DNA of 8,610 nt from an uncultured Flavobacteriaceae bacterium (GTDB lineage: Bacteria; Bacteroidota; Bacteroidia; Flavobacteriales; Flavobacteriaceae): assembly GCA_947311815.1 (NCBI GenBank), contig CAMZMA010000074.1, positions 1-8,610 of the forward strand. Reading direction: 5' to 3'. Numbering within the stretch: position 1 is the stretch's first letter; each line of letters begins with the position of its first letter. The position numbers were made by a program, and so were the translations under genes. Below, one piece after another: positions 1 to 6,028 of this stretch. The notes beneath the pieces are model-generated. The model worked only from the letters and a program-made list of their open reading frames with translations, did no database searches and was not told the DNA's origin.

Positions 1-21
1 GAATTATTTTCTTATCACGAG

Positions 22-37
22 TTAAAAATATTTTTAA
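22..37. repeat. 16-bp perfect A/T palindrome
   Basis: A self-complementary stretch made only of A and T, centred between positions 29 and 30, lies 15 bases beyond the stop of the truncated transporter gene. Without any G or C it would be a weak RNA hairpin, so it is recorded as a palindrome and not as a terminator. Confidence 0.5.
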
Positions 38-51
38 TTGCATTTTTCTTA

Positions 52-747
52 TTAAGTGTCTTTTGGTAAACTTACTTTTTCATCAACAGGAAGAATTCTA
101 TACGTTACTTGTGCAAATCCTAACCACCACACTCCTACTAACACAAAAGATATTTGTGACCCCATTTGTTTGTCATACAACCCAAAAACACTGGTTTCTA
201 TCAATACCAAACAAAGAATTAACAAAATAACCGAACCTATATAACCTAACATAAATCCTTTTGCACTTACATTATCTTGCTGCTCTTGATGCGCAATTTC
301 TGGCAAATATGCATTGTAAAAAACAATACTTCCCCAAAAACCAATACTCGCTAAAATAGAAAAAGTAATTCCGACCCAAAGCGTTTCTTTGCCAGTAAAA
401 AAACTTAAACTCATTACAGAAAGAGATCCTAATAAACAGAATACTTTTAAAAATTTTTTCTTATTTCCTACGTAATCTGCAATACCAGAAAGCATTGGCG
501 AAATAAATGCTACGATTAAAAAAGACAACGCCAAAGCGTAATTATACAAGGTAGTTGGCGTCCATAAAGTTCCTAAAAATTCTATTTTCCCATCGGCATT
601 TGCAAATCCTTCAGATTGTGTTAAACCGCTATAATAAATAGGGAAAACTGCTGTAGAAATTACAAGCGAATACACCGAGTTTGCCCAGTCATAAAATGCC
701 CATCCATTTATTAATTTCTTGTCTCCTTTTTTTAATTGTTCTTTCAA
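52..747 (-). CDS. UMF1-type MFS transporter, N-terminal half only (231 aa; possibly a pseudogene)
   Basis: Inner-membrane major facilitator protein resembling the UMF1/Atg22-like family; substrate unknown. Seen: the family-like N-terminal D-W-A-N-S segment (residues 20-24), then about six hydrophobic segments near residues 24-43, 68-90, 98-118, 123-147, 163-184 and 199-219, with the basic loop G-N-K-K-K (94-98) between helices 2 and 3 as in MFS proteins. Family members usually have about 12 helices and well over 400 residues; this frame ends in two consecutive stops (TAATAA) where the central loop should lead to helix 7, so the C-terminal half is missing. The first usable start is TTG; no ATG lies in frame at the N-terminus. 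The gene follows the M48 gene on the same strand but is separated from it by a terminator. A frameshift, a truncated pseudogene or a genuine half-transporter are all possible. Family call fairly sure, functionality doubtful. Confidence 0.75.
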   Translation of the reverse strand: MKEQLKKGDKKLINGWAFYDWANSVYSLVISTAVFPIYYSGLTQSEGFANADGKIEFLGTLWTPTTLYNYALALSFLIVAFISPMLSGIADYVGNKKKFLKVFCLLGSLSVMSLSFFTGKETLWVGITFSILASIGFWGSIVFYNAYLPEIAHQEQQDNVSAKGFMLGYIGSVILLILCLVLIETSVFGLYDKQMGSQISFVLVGVWWLGFAQVTYRILPVDEKVSLPKDT

Positions 748-768
748 AATGTAGTTGTATTTATTCGT

Positions 769-799
769 AAAAAAACCATTCGAAATGTAAGAATGGTTT
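769..799 (-). terminator. Intrinsic terminator of the M48 peptidase gene
   Basis: Inverted repeat with 9-bp arms AAACCATTC (773-781) and GAATGGTTT (791-799) around a 9-nt loop. Read on the minus strand the hairpin is followed by a run of seven T, the classical layout of a factor-independent terminator. It begins 13 bases after the M48 stop codon and separates that gene from the downstream transporter gene. Confidence 0.8.
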
Positions 800-811
800 A
801 TAAAGTACTAA

Positions 812-1669
812 TTAATTTGTTCCTTTTTGAGGTTGATTTGCTTGTTTTTGCATTTTTAACGCATATTGTGCATTAAATTTATCAGCATATCTTTTTGCTT
901 GTGGCAAATAATTATGTAATGTTTGTATTCTTGTTTGATTAGATGGATGTGTGCTTAAAAATTCTGGTGGTGCGTTTCCTGCTCCTTTCCGTTGACTCAT
1001 ACGTATCCAAACATTTACGGCTTCTTGCCCATTATAACCTGCCATAATCATAAAAACGAGTCCTAATTTATCTGCTTCTGTTTCATGAGTTCTGCTAAAG
1101 GATAACATCCCTAAAGATGAAGTAATACCATAAGCCATATTCCAAATTTGGCGTTGTTTTGGTGTTTTATTTTGTGTACCAATAGCAACAGCAATATTAC
1201 CAAATTGTTGTAATTGAGCAGAAGACATCCGTTCTTGACCATGTTTTGCAAAGGCATGTGCTATTTCGTGCCCCATTACTGCGGCAATACCATCAGTATT
1301 TTTACAAATGGGTAAAATACCTGTATAAAACACTACTTTTCCTCCTGGTAAACACCAAGCGTTTACTGTTTTATCTTCAATCAAATTAAACTCCCATTTA
1401 TAAGAATTCGCTTCACGCTCCATACCATTTGCTCGCATAAATCGATCTACTGCTGATGCTATTTTTGCCCCAATCGCTTTAATTTGATTAGTCTTTGCCG
1501 CATTATTAGACTTCTTGTTTTTTGCTAAAAAGCCTTTGTATTGTGCAAAACTTGCTGGTAACACTTGCGAGTCATCAACAAAATTCACCCGTTTTCTGCC
1601 CGTTATTGGTACGGTAGAACATTCTGCTAGAAATAACGCTAAAAAAGCGATTGTTATAATTTTTTTCAT
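812..1669 (-). CDS. M48-family zinc metalloprotease, probable lipoprotein
   Basis: Envelope zinc peptidase of the M48 (Ste24p-like; bacterial LoiP/BepA-type) family, probably degrading damaged or misassembled envelope proteins. Seen: an N-terminal signal sequence with a cysteine at residue 17 followed by the S-T-V-P-I-T-G-R stretch common in these lipoproteins; the catalytic H-E-I-A-H motif at 134-138 (His134 and His138 zinc ligands, Glu135 catalytic); the E-x-x-x-D motif at 196-200, whose Glu is the expected third ligand; and S-T-H-P at 239-242, whose His matches the fourth, regulatory ligand described in BepA. At 285 residues it has the usual single-domain length, without a TPR tail. The residue before the lipobox Cys is Glu, which is atypical. 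Start is an ATG, with a good promoter upstream and a terminator downstream, so it appears to be a single-gene unit. Confidence 0.9.
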   Translation of the reverse strand: MKKIITIAFLALFLAECSTVPITGRKRVNFVDDSQVLPASFAQYKGFLAKNKKSNNAAKTNQIKAIGAKIASAVDRFMRANGMEREANSYKWEFNLIEDKTVNAWCLPGGKVVFYTGILPICKNTDGIAAVMGHEIAHAFAKHGQERMSSAQLQQFGNIAVAIGTQNKTPKQRQIWNMAYGITSSLGMLSFSRTHETEADKLGLVFMIMAGYNGQEAVNVWIRMSQRKGAGNAPPEFLSTHPSNQTRIQTLHNYLPQAKRYADKFNAQYALKMQKQANQPQKGTN

Positions 1670-1684
1670 TTTTTTGATGTTTTG

Positions 1685-1717
1685 TTTGATTTTCTAAAGT
1701 TACATATTCTATCTTTA
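1685..1717 (+). promoter_or_regulatory. Predicted promoter of the hydrolase-msrB operon
   Basis: TTTG at 1685-1688, 21 bases, then TATCTTTA at 1710-1717, which fits the Bacteroidota -33/-7 pattern with one mismatch. The start codon at 1737 is 19 bases downstream, giving a very short leader. The elements interleave with those of the divergent M48 promoter. Confidence 0.5.
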
Positions 1718-1723
1718 TCCAAA
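1695..1723 (-). promoter_or_regulatory. Predicted promoter of the M48 gene
   Basis: On the minus strand TTTG (1723-1720) is followed after 17 bases by TAACTTTA (1702-1695), matching the Bacteroidota pattern TTG-N17-23-TAnnTTTG except for the last base. The ATG is 25 bases further on. It overlaps the opposing promoter of the hydrolase gene. Confidence 0.55.
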
Positions 1724-1736
1724 AAATATTTTACAG

Positions 1737-2612
1737 ATGAATTTATTAACATCGTCTAAAAAGTTAATTCCAAGTTTGCAAATACCGAGTTATATTACCC
1801 GTATTTTTAAGGGTTTACAACTACTTTCTCATTCATTAACCACTTATTTAGCGGCAAAATTATTTGTAACCCCTTTACGTTTTAAAACACCAAAAAGAGA
1901 GCAATATATGGATAAAAGTGCTCAGAAATCTAAAATGTATGTTGCTAACATTCAAAAAGAAATTCAAATTTTATCTTATGGTTATTCGAAGAAAAAAATA
2001 TTATTAGTTCACGGTTGGTCTGGTAGAAGCACTCAATTATTTGCTTTTGCTGATAAATTATTAGAAAATGGCTATATGGTTATTTCTTTTGATGGTCCTG
2101 CACACGGAATGTCGGATGGAAAAACAGCTCCGATGCCTGAATTTTTAGAAACCATCAAAGAAATTGAAAGCAAATTTGGTCCTTTTGATGCGGCTATCGG
2201 GCATTCATTTGGCGGATTTTGTTTACTAAACTCGGTTGCCAATCATTTGCAATTAAAAAGTTTGGTTACCGTTGGCGCAAGCGATGTAGTTTCTGATGTG
2301 CTTCGTAATTTCACAAATAGTTTGGGCTTAAAATCCATCATCAGTAAAAAATTAAAAACATATTTTGATAAAAAATGGCAACAAGATATTAATTATGTTT
2401 CTAGTAGTTTACAGGCTAAACAGATAAAAACTCCAACTTTAGTGGTACATGATTCGCAAGATGGTGATGTGGCTGTAAGTTGTGCACAAAATATTCGTCA
2501 AAATTTACAAAACGGAACGCTTTTTATTACCAACGGATTGGGGCATACCAAAATTCTTAGAAATACTTTAGTTGTAAACCGTGTTGTTCAATTTATAAAA
2601 CAAAATCAATGA
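1737..2612 (+). CDS. Alpha/beta hydrolase (serine hydrolase)
   Basis: Serine hydrolase of the alpha/beta fold, probably an esterase or acyl hydrolase of unknown substrate. Seen: the oxyanion-hole segment H-G-W-S-G-R at 92-97, the D-G-P-A-H-G turn at 119-124, the nucleophile elbow G-H-S-F-G-G at 155-160 with Ser157, a likely acid Asp242 in the H-D-x-x-D-x-x-V stretch (238-245), and the catalytic His270 in G-L-G-H. The order and spacing of the triad are normal and the 291-residue length fits the family. The first 50 residues contain an amphipathic, basic stretch and no clear signal peptide, so a cytoplasmic or membrane-associated location is likely. The stop overlaps the start of the MsrB gene (ATGA), indicating translational coupling. 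The fold is certain, the substrate is not. Confidence 0.88.
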   Translation: MNLLTSSKKLIPSLQIPSYITRIFKGLQLLSHSLTTYLAAKLFVTPLRFKTPKREQYMDKSAQKSKMYVANIQKEIQILSYGYSKKKILLVHGWSGRSTQLFAFADKLLENGYMVISFDGPAHGMSDGKTAPMPEFLETIKEIESKFGPFDAAIGHSFGGFCLLNSVANHLQLKSLVTVGASDVVSDVLRNFTNSLGLKSIISKKLKTYFDKKWQQDINYVSSSLQAKQIKTPTLVVHDSQDGDVAVSCAQNIRQNLQNGTLFITNGLGHTKILRNTLVVNRVVQFIKQNQ

Positions 2613-3097
2613 AAAATGTTATTCTTGTAACCGCATTCTTAATTTTTGCAAATTGCACTAGTTTTGCACAAAAAAAATCAACAAAAAAAATGAAATATAA
2701 GGTAGTTAAAACAGACGATGAATGGAAAATAAAACTAACCCCCGCACAATTTAATGTGCTTAGAAAATCGGGTACAGAAAGACCTTTTACTAGCGAATTG
2801 TACAAAAATTTTAAAACAGGGATTTATGTATGTGCTGCTTGCGGAACGCCTTTGTATGTTTCTAAAAACAAGTTCGATTCTGAATGCGGTTGGCCGTCTT
2901 TTGACCAAGCCATTGACGGTGCTTTAGAGTTTGATGTAGATTACAAAATAGGATATGCACGTACCGAATTAAAATGCAAAAACTGCGGAAGTCATTTAGG
3001 GCATTCGTTTGATGATGGCCCGAAAGAAACTACTGGAAAACGTCATTGTATTAATGGTATTGCGCTAAAATTTATTCCTGCAAAAAAAGACCAATGA
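2609..3097 (+). CDS. msrB: Peptide methionine-(R)-S-oxide reductase, exported form
   Basis: Reduces the R epimer of methionine sulfoxide in proteins, repairing oxidised methionines. Seen: zinc-binding pairs C-A-A-C (75-78) and C-K-N-C (123-126), the C-G-W-P-S-F motif (93-98), G-H-S-F-D-D-G-P (131-138) and the catalytic R-H-C-I-N with Cys147; Cys93 lies where the resolving Cys sits in some MsrBs. The first 20 residues form a signal sequence, probably cut before Gln21 (S-F-A/Q), placing the enzyme in the periplasm; Cys16 offers a weaker lipobox alternative. Met28 lies in frame where cytosolic MsrB proteins normally begin, so an internal start could give a second, cytoplasmic form. The ATG overlaps the hydrolase stop in ATGA, so it is the second gene of that operon. 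It converges on the LytTR gene with 57 bases between and no obvious terminator hairpin. Confidence 0.93.
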   Translation: MKNVILVTAFLIFANCTSFAQKKSTKKMKYKVVKTDDEWKIKLTPAQFNVLRKSGTERPFTSELYKNFKTGIYVCAACGTPLYVSKNKFDSECGWPSFDQAIDGALEFDVDYKIGYARTELKCKNCGSHLGHSFDDGPKETTGKRHCINGIALKFIPAKKDQ

Positions 3098-3154
3098 TTT
3101 CTTCATCTTACAAATCTAAAAAACATTTTACAGACGATTTATAATTGAATATTT

Positions 3155-3910
3155 TTAACTCCCCTCAAACCATTTTTTAAAACTACTTACCTTTTCTCTA
3201 CTCACAATAATTTCTTTTTCAAATGTATTAGAAACACGAATTTTTAATCGACTATTAGAATAGATAACGACATCTTTTATTGCATTAATTTGTACGATAA
3301 AACTTCTGTTTACTCTAAAAAATAGCTGTAAATCTAATAACTGATATAGTTCTTCTAAAGTAAAATCAATGATAAATTTTTTATGCTCATTTGTGACCAA
3401 AAAAACGGTTCTCCCTTCGGCATAAAACAACAAAATATCTTCTGATTGAATTGAATGAATATGATTTCCTAAGCGAACTAAAAATCGATTTTTAATTTTC
3501 TTTTTTTCAAACGAATCAACAACTTTTTCGATATTAATAGGTGCATAAACGTTTTGCAACATTTTTAGCTTATTCATTGCCTTAGAAACATCGGTAAATG
3601 TGATGGGTTTTAAAATATAATCAATACTATTTACTTTAAAAGCATCTATGGCATACTCATCAAAAGCCGTAGTAAAAATAACAGGTTTGATTATTTTTGT
3701 TTGATTAAAAATCTCAAAACTTAATCCGTCTGTAAGCTGAATATCCATAAAAACCACATTGTAATCGGTATTTTTTTCAAACCAATTTACAGATTCTTTT
3801 ATACTAGATAATGTGACAACAATTTCTAAACTCGAATCGTATTTTAGTAAATAGCGTGCTAGCTTTTCGAGTGCTAAATTTTCGTCATCTATTAATACAA
3901 CTTTCATCAT
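3155..3910 (-). CDS. LytTR-family response regulator
   Basis: DNA-binding response regulator of the LytR/AlgR type. Seen: a receiver domain (about 1-120) with the acidic pair Asp8-Asp9, phospho-acceptor Asp56 in V-F-M-D-I, Thr80 and the conserved Lys101 in L-K-P; then a linker and a LytTR DNA-binding domain (about 142-248) with the typical R-V-N-R-S-F-I-V core near 199-206. Length (251 residues) is standard for a REC-LytTR protein. It is the last gene of a three-gene operon: its ATG shares one base with the stop of the pseudokinase gene (TAATG); a second ATG directly follows and could be the true start. The natural partner is the kinase encoded two genes upstream. Target promoters are not evident; the family usually binds direct repeats. 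Confidence 0.93.
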   Translation of the reverse strand: MMKVVLIDDENLALEKLARYLLKYDSSLEIVVTLSSIKESVNWFEKNTDYNVVFMDIQLTDGLSFEIFNQTKIIKPVIFTTAFDEYAIDAFKVNSIDYILKPITFTDVSKAMNKLKMLQNVYAPINIEKVVDSFEKKKIKNRFLVRLGNHIHSIQSEDILLFYAEGRTVFLVTNEHKKFIIDFTLEELYQLLDLQLFFRVNRSFIVQINAIKDVVIYSNSRLKIRVSNTFEKEIIVSREKVSSFKKWFEGS

Positions 3911-4932
3911 TATAGCGTTATTTTAAGTTTTGGTAATTGAATAATTCTATACTCATTTTCTTCTTTTATTGCTACAATTTGCTGGCTATAAATAGCATAG
4001 ACACGGATAATTTCGGCAATAGAATTATGGGTAAATAATTCGGTGATTTTATCGTTAAAACGGTATTTAATTTCAAAAAAATCATTGTTTTCTGTCAATA
4101 TTATCGTTAATTTTAAAGAAGATGAAGCGATGGTTGTCTTTATTATTTTCTCTACAATAAATAACAGACTACTAGGAACAACCAAAAAAGAAGTGGTCAA
4201 ATTATTTTCGATTTTTACAGTTCTGTAAGGCAAATAATTTACTAGTTTTTCTAAATGAAAAAGTGTTTCTATTTCTTCTGTTACTGCTACTAATTGCTTT
4301 GATTTATTTGATAAAACATAGCGATAAATACTAGCTAATTCATCTATATAATCATCTGTTTTAGTAATATCTGTATCAATTAATTCTAATAAAGATTCGA
4401 AACTTTTAAAGAGTAAATCTGGGTTTATTTCTCTTTTAAATTGCTTAAAATCTTCTTCGAGATGCTCTTTTGCAATTTGCTCTTGCATTAATTTTTCTTC
4501 GTTAATTTTATGCAAATATTGATGACTTACAAACAAGAAAATATAGAGCAGCGTTACTACGCTAAATACACTGTTAAAAATGAATAATTCTTCTGAATTT
4601 GGCGAAAAACCTAAGACATAATTATAGTACAATGTAATAGCAACCGTTACCAAAACTACGCACAAAATAAGTGAAAAAATTATTTGTAAAAACAAACTTA
4701 TAACTACCGAACCAATCATTGGTAAATTTTTAAAAAACACCAATAAAAGTCTAGAAAATTCTTGAATTAAATAAGACAAACCAATACAGACATACAATTC
4801 TTCTCCTAAAAATTCTTCTTGCAATTGCCCTACATTATTATTGATTAATAGTATTAACAAATAGATGATTATACCGTTAAAAACAGGGCTAAACAGTCTA
4901 AAAAACAGATGATGTACAAAGAGTTTTTTCAT
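3910..4932 (-). CDS. Degenerate LytS-type membrane histidine kinase (pseudokinase)
   Basis: Membrane protein of 340 residues with the layout of a LytS-like kinase but without its catalytic residues. Seen: four hydrophobic segments (about 14-32, 46-68, 74-103, 117-136), a coiled-coil-like charged stretch (about 142-166), then a region aligning to the His-kinase domain of the gene upstream. The normal N-P-H-F-L-F-N motif reads N-P-D-L-L-F-K at 170-176, so the phospho-acceptor His is Asp172. The ATP-binding V-E-N of the N box reads V-E-K (260-262), and no glycine-rich G box can be found. Phosphotransfer and ATP hydrolysis are therefore unlikely. Its start overlaps the kinase stop (ATGA) and its stop overlaps the regulator start, so all three are probably made together. 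I infer a co-receptor or regulatory subunit that pairs with the active kinase; a decaying duplicate is possible, although the frame is intact. Confidence 0.85.
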   Translation of the reverse strand: MKKLFVHHLFFRLFSPVFNGIIIYLLILLINNNVGQLQEEFLGEELYVCIGLSYLIQEFSRLLLVFFKNLPMIGSVVISLFLQIIFSLILCVVLVTVAITLYYNYVLGFSPNSEELFIFNSVFSVVTLLYIFLFVSHQYLHKINEEKLMQEQIAKEHLEEDFKQFKREINPDLLFKSFESLLELIDTDITKTDDYIDELASIYRYVLSNKSKQLVAVTEEIETLFHLEKLVNYLPYRTVKIENNLTTSFLVVPSSLLFIVEKIIKTTIASSSLKLTIILTENNDFFEIKYRFNDKITELFTHNSIAEIIRVYAIYSQQIVAIKEENEYRIIQLPKLKITL

Positions 4933-5825
4933 CTAACAACTGGGATTTTTACCGTAAACCGATTGCTTTTAATTACTTCTATTCCTTTGCCAAAAAGCAG
5001 TAAATAACGAGCGTTAATATTTTTTAATCCGATATTAAAAGAGGTGATATTTTTAGGTGTTTGGGTTAAATTATTTTCAACAACAATTACATCATCAAAA
5101 GAAGTAATCTGTACTTTTACAACTTCTTTATTAGACATTACATTGTGTTTTACGGCATTTTCTACCAATATTTGTAAGGTTAAAGGCGGAATTTTGGTGC
5201 TTAATACATCATCAGCAATATGAATACTACAATCAAATTTTTCTTCAAATCTTGTTTGCAATAAATAGGTGTACGATTGTAAAAAAAGCAACTCTTCTTC
5301 TACCGTAACTAGTTTAGCGTCGTAGCTCTGTAAAGTGTATTGGTACATGGTTGCTAACTTTCTAATGTACAATTTTGCTTTTTGCTGATTCTTATAAATT
5401 AAAGATGAAATAGTATTTAAACTGTTAAATAAAAAATGCGGACTCAATTGAGATTTTAATGCGTTTAATTGTAATTCTACCTGTTTACGTTCTTGTTTTA
5501 CGGTTTCGATTTGTAAAGTAGCATAAGAATAATAGGAATACATTGCAAAATAAATTACTTCGTAAAACAATACCAAAATAAATATAATAATTGCTAATTT
5601 AATGAGTATTGGTTGGTAAAACTGACTGAAATTTTGAGTGTTAAAAACAGCTTTATCATACAAAAAGAAAAACAAAACTAACAATCCAAAAACAAGTAAA
5701 AAATGAGTTAGTAAGCCAAAAAACAATCTGGTTTCTGTTTTGTTTTTATAGGGTAATAATCGGTTTAAAACTAGTGTTGTTTTGTAAATTACCAAGGCAA
5801 TGAGTATTCCTAAAGCACCCGACAA
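4929..5825 (-). CDS. LytS-type sensor histidine kinase (His_kinase domain); true start probably further upstream
   Basis: Membrane sensor kinase of the LytS/YehU type, expected to phosphorylate the LytTR regulator encoded two genes downstream. Numbered from the TTG at 5825: hydrophobic segments near 4-20, 34-56 and 73-98, a charged helix (104-125), the phospho-acceptor motif S-P-H-F-L-F-N at 128-134 with His130, the N box L-V-E-N-A-V-K-H at 220-227, and the G-box-like I-G-L-K-N-I-N at 265-271. The catalytic set looks intact. The TTG is the only standard start in the frame, yet the frame stays open upstream to a TAG at 5987-5985 and encodes a further membrane helix. With that extension the protein has four helices and about 338-350 residues, like the 340-residue pseudokinase, and its kinase domain ends up in the cytoplasm; the three-helix form would not fit. 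The stop overlaps the pseudokinase ATG. Confidence 0.88.
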   Translation of the reverse strand: MSGALGILIALVIYKTTLVLNRLLPYKNKTETRLFFGLLTHFLLVFGLLVLFFFLYDKAVFNTQNFSQFYQPILIKLAIIIFILVLFYEVIYFAMYSYYSYATLQIETVKQERKQVELQLNALKSQLSPHFLFNSLNTISSLIYKNQQKAKLYIRKLATMYQYTLQSYDAKLVTVEEELLFLQSYTYLLQTRFEEKFDCSIHIADDVLSTKIPPLTLQILVENAVKHNVMSNKEVVKVQITSFDDVIVVENNLTQTPKNITSFNIGLKNINARYLLLFGKGIEVIKSNRFTVKIPVVR

Positions 5826-5984
5826 AACTATCTCTAAAACTCTAAAAGAAAATTGTTCTTCTAATATTTCGCCTACTTTTATATAATAGCAAGACGAAAT
5901 ACCTACAATTGCTCCTAAAAAAACGATAAATATGTACTTTTTAATTGTTCTGTATTTTAATAGTTGATGTATTTTGGGAATTAA
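5826..5984 (-). other. Probable N-terminal extension of the sensor kinase, without a standard start codon
   Basis: Translating the kinase frame upstream of the TTG at 5825 gives 53 further codons before the in-frame TAG. They contain K-K-Y-I-F-I-V-F-L-G-A-I-V-G, an obvious membrane helix, followed by a short outer loop and the first half of the next helix. No ATG, GTG or TTG occurs in frame, and no ATG in any minus-strand frame, of this stretch. The candidate initiators are ATT at 5945 (before K-K-Y, as in M-K-K), ATA at 5972 and ATT at 5981. Either a rare start codon is used, or an ATG was lost by mutation or sequencing error. No convincing promoter was found here. Confidence 0.6.
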
Positions 5985-5985
5985 C

Positions 5986-6023
5986 TAAAGTAAGCAATCT
6001 TTTTTTAAAGATTGCTTACTTTA
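5986..6023. terminator. Perfect 17-bp hairpin between the solenoid gene and the kinase gene
   Basis: Inverted repeat without mismatch: arms at 5986-6002 and 6007-6023 around a TTTT loop. It begins six bases beyond the stop codon of the solenoid protein gene on the minus strand and is probably its terminator. No long T run follows on either side, only the CTTTA end of the arm, so termination may be incomplete and some transcription could continue into the kinase operon. The far arm includes the TAG that closes the kinase frame. Confidence 0.65.
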
Positions 6024-6028
6024 ATATG

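Noticed and set aside
22..37. Terminator for the truncated transporter gene
   Set aside because: The palindrome contains only A and T, so the RNA stem would be too weak to call a terminator.
782..789. Promoter of the transporter gene (TACATTTC on the minus strand)
   Set aside because: It lies in the loop of the M48 terminator and has no TTG at the right distance upstream; similarity to the -7 box may be chance in AT-rich DNA.
2609..2668. MsrB as a lipoprotein anchored at Cys16
   Set aside because: The residue before the Cys is Asn and a better signal-peptidase I site (S-F-A before Gln21) follows immediately, so a soluble periplasmic form is preferred.
3098..3154. Bidirectional terminator between the convergent msrB and LytTR genes
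   Set aside because: Only a 5-bp AAATC/GATTT pairing can be found, with no GC-containing stem followed by a T run.
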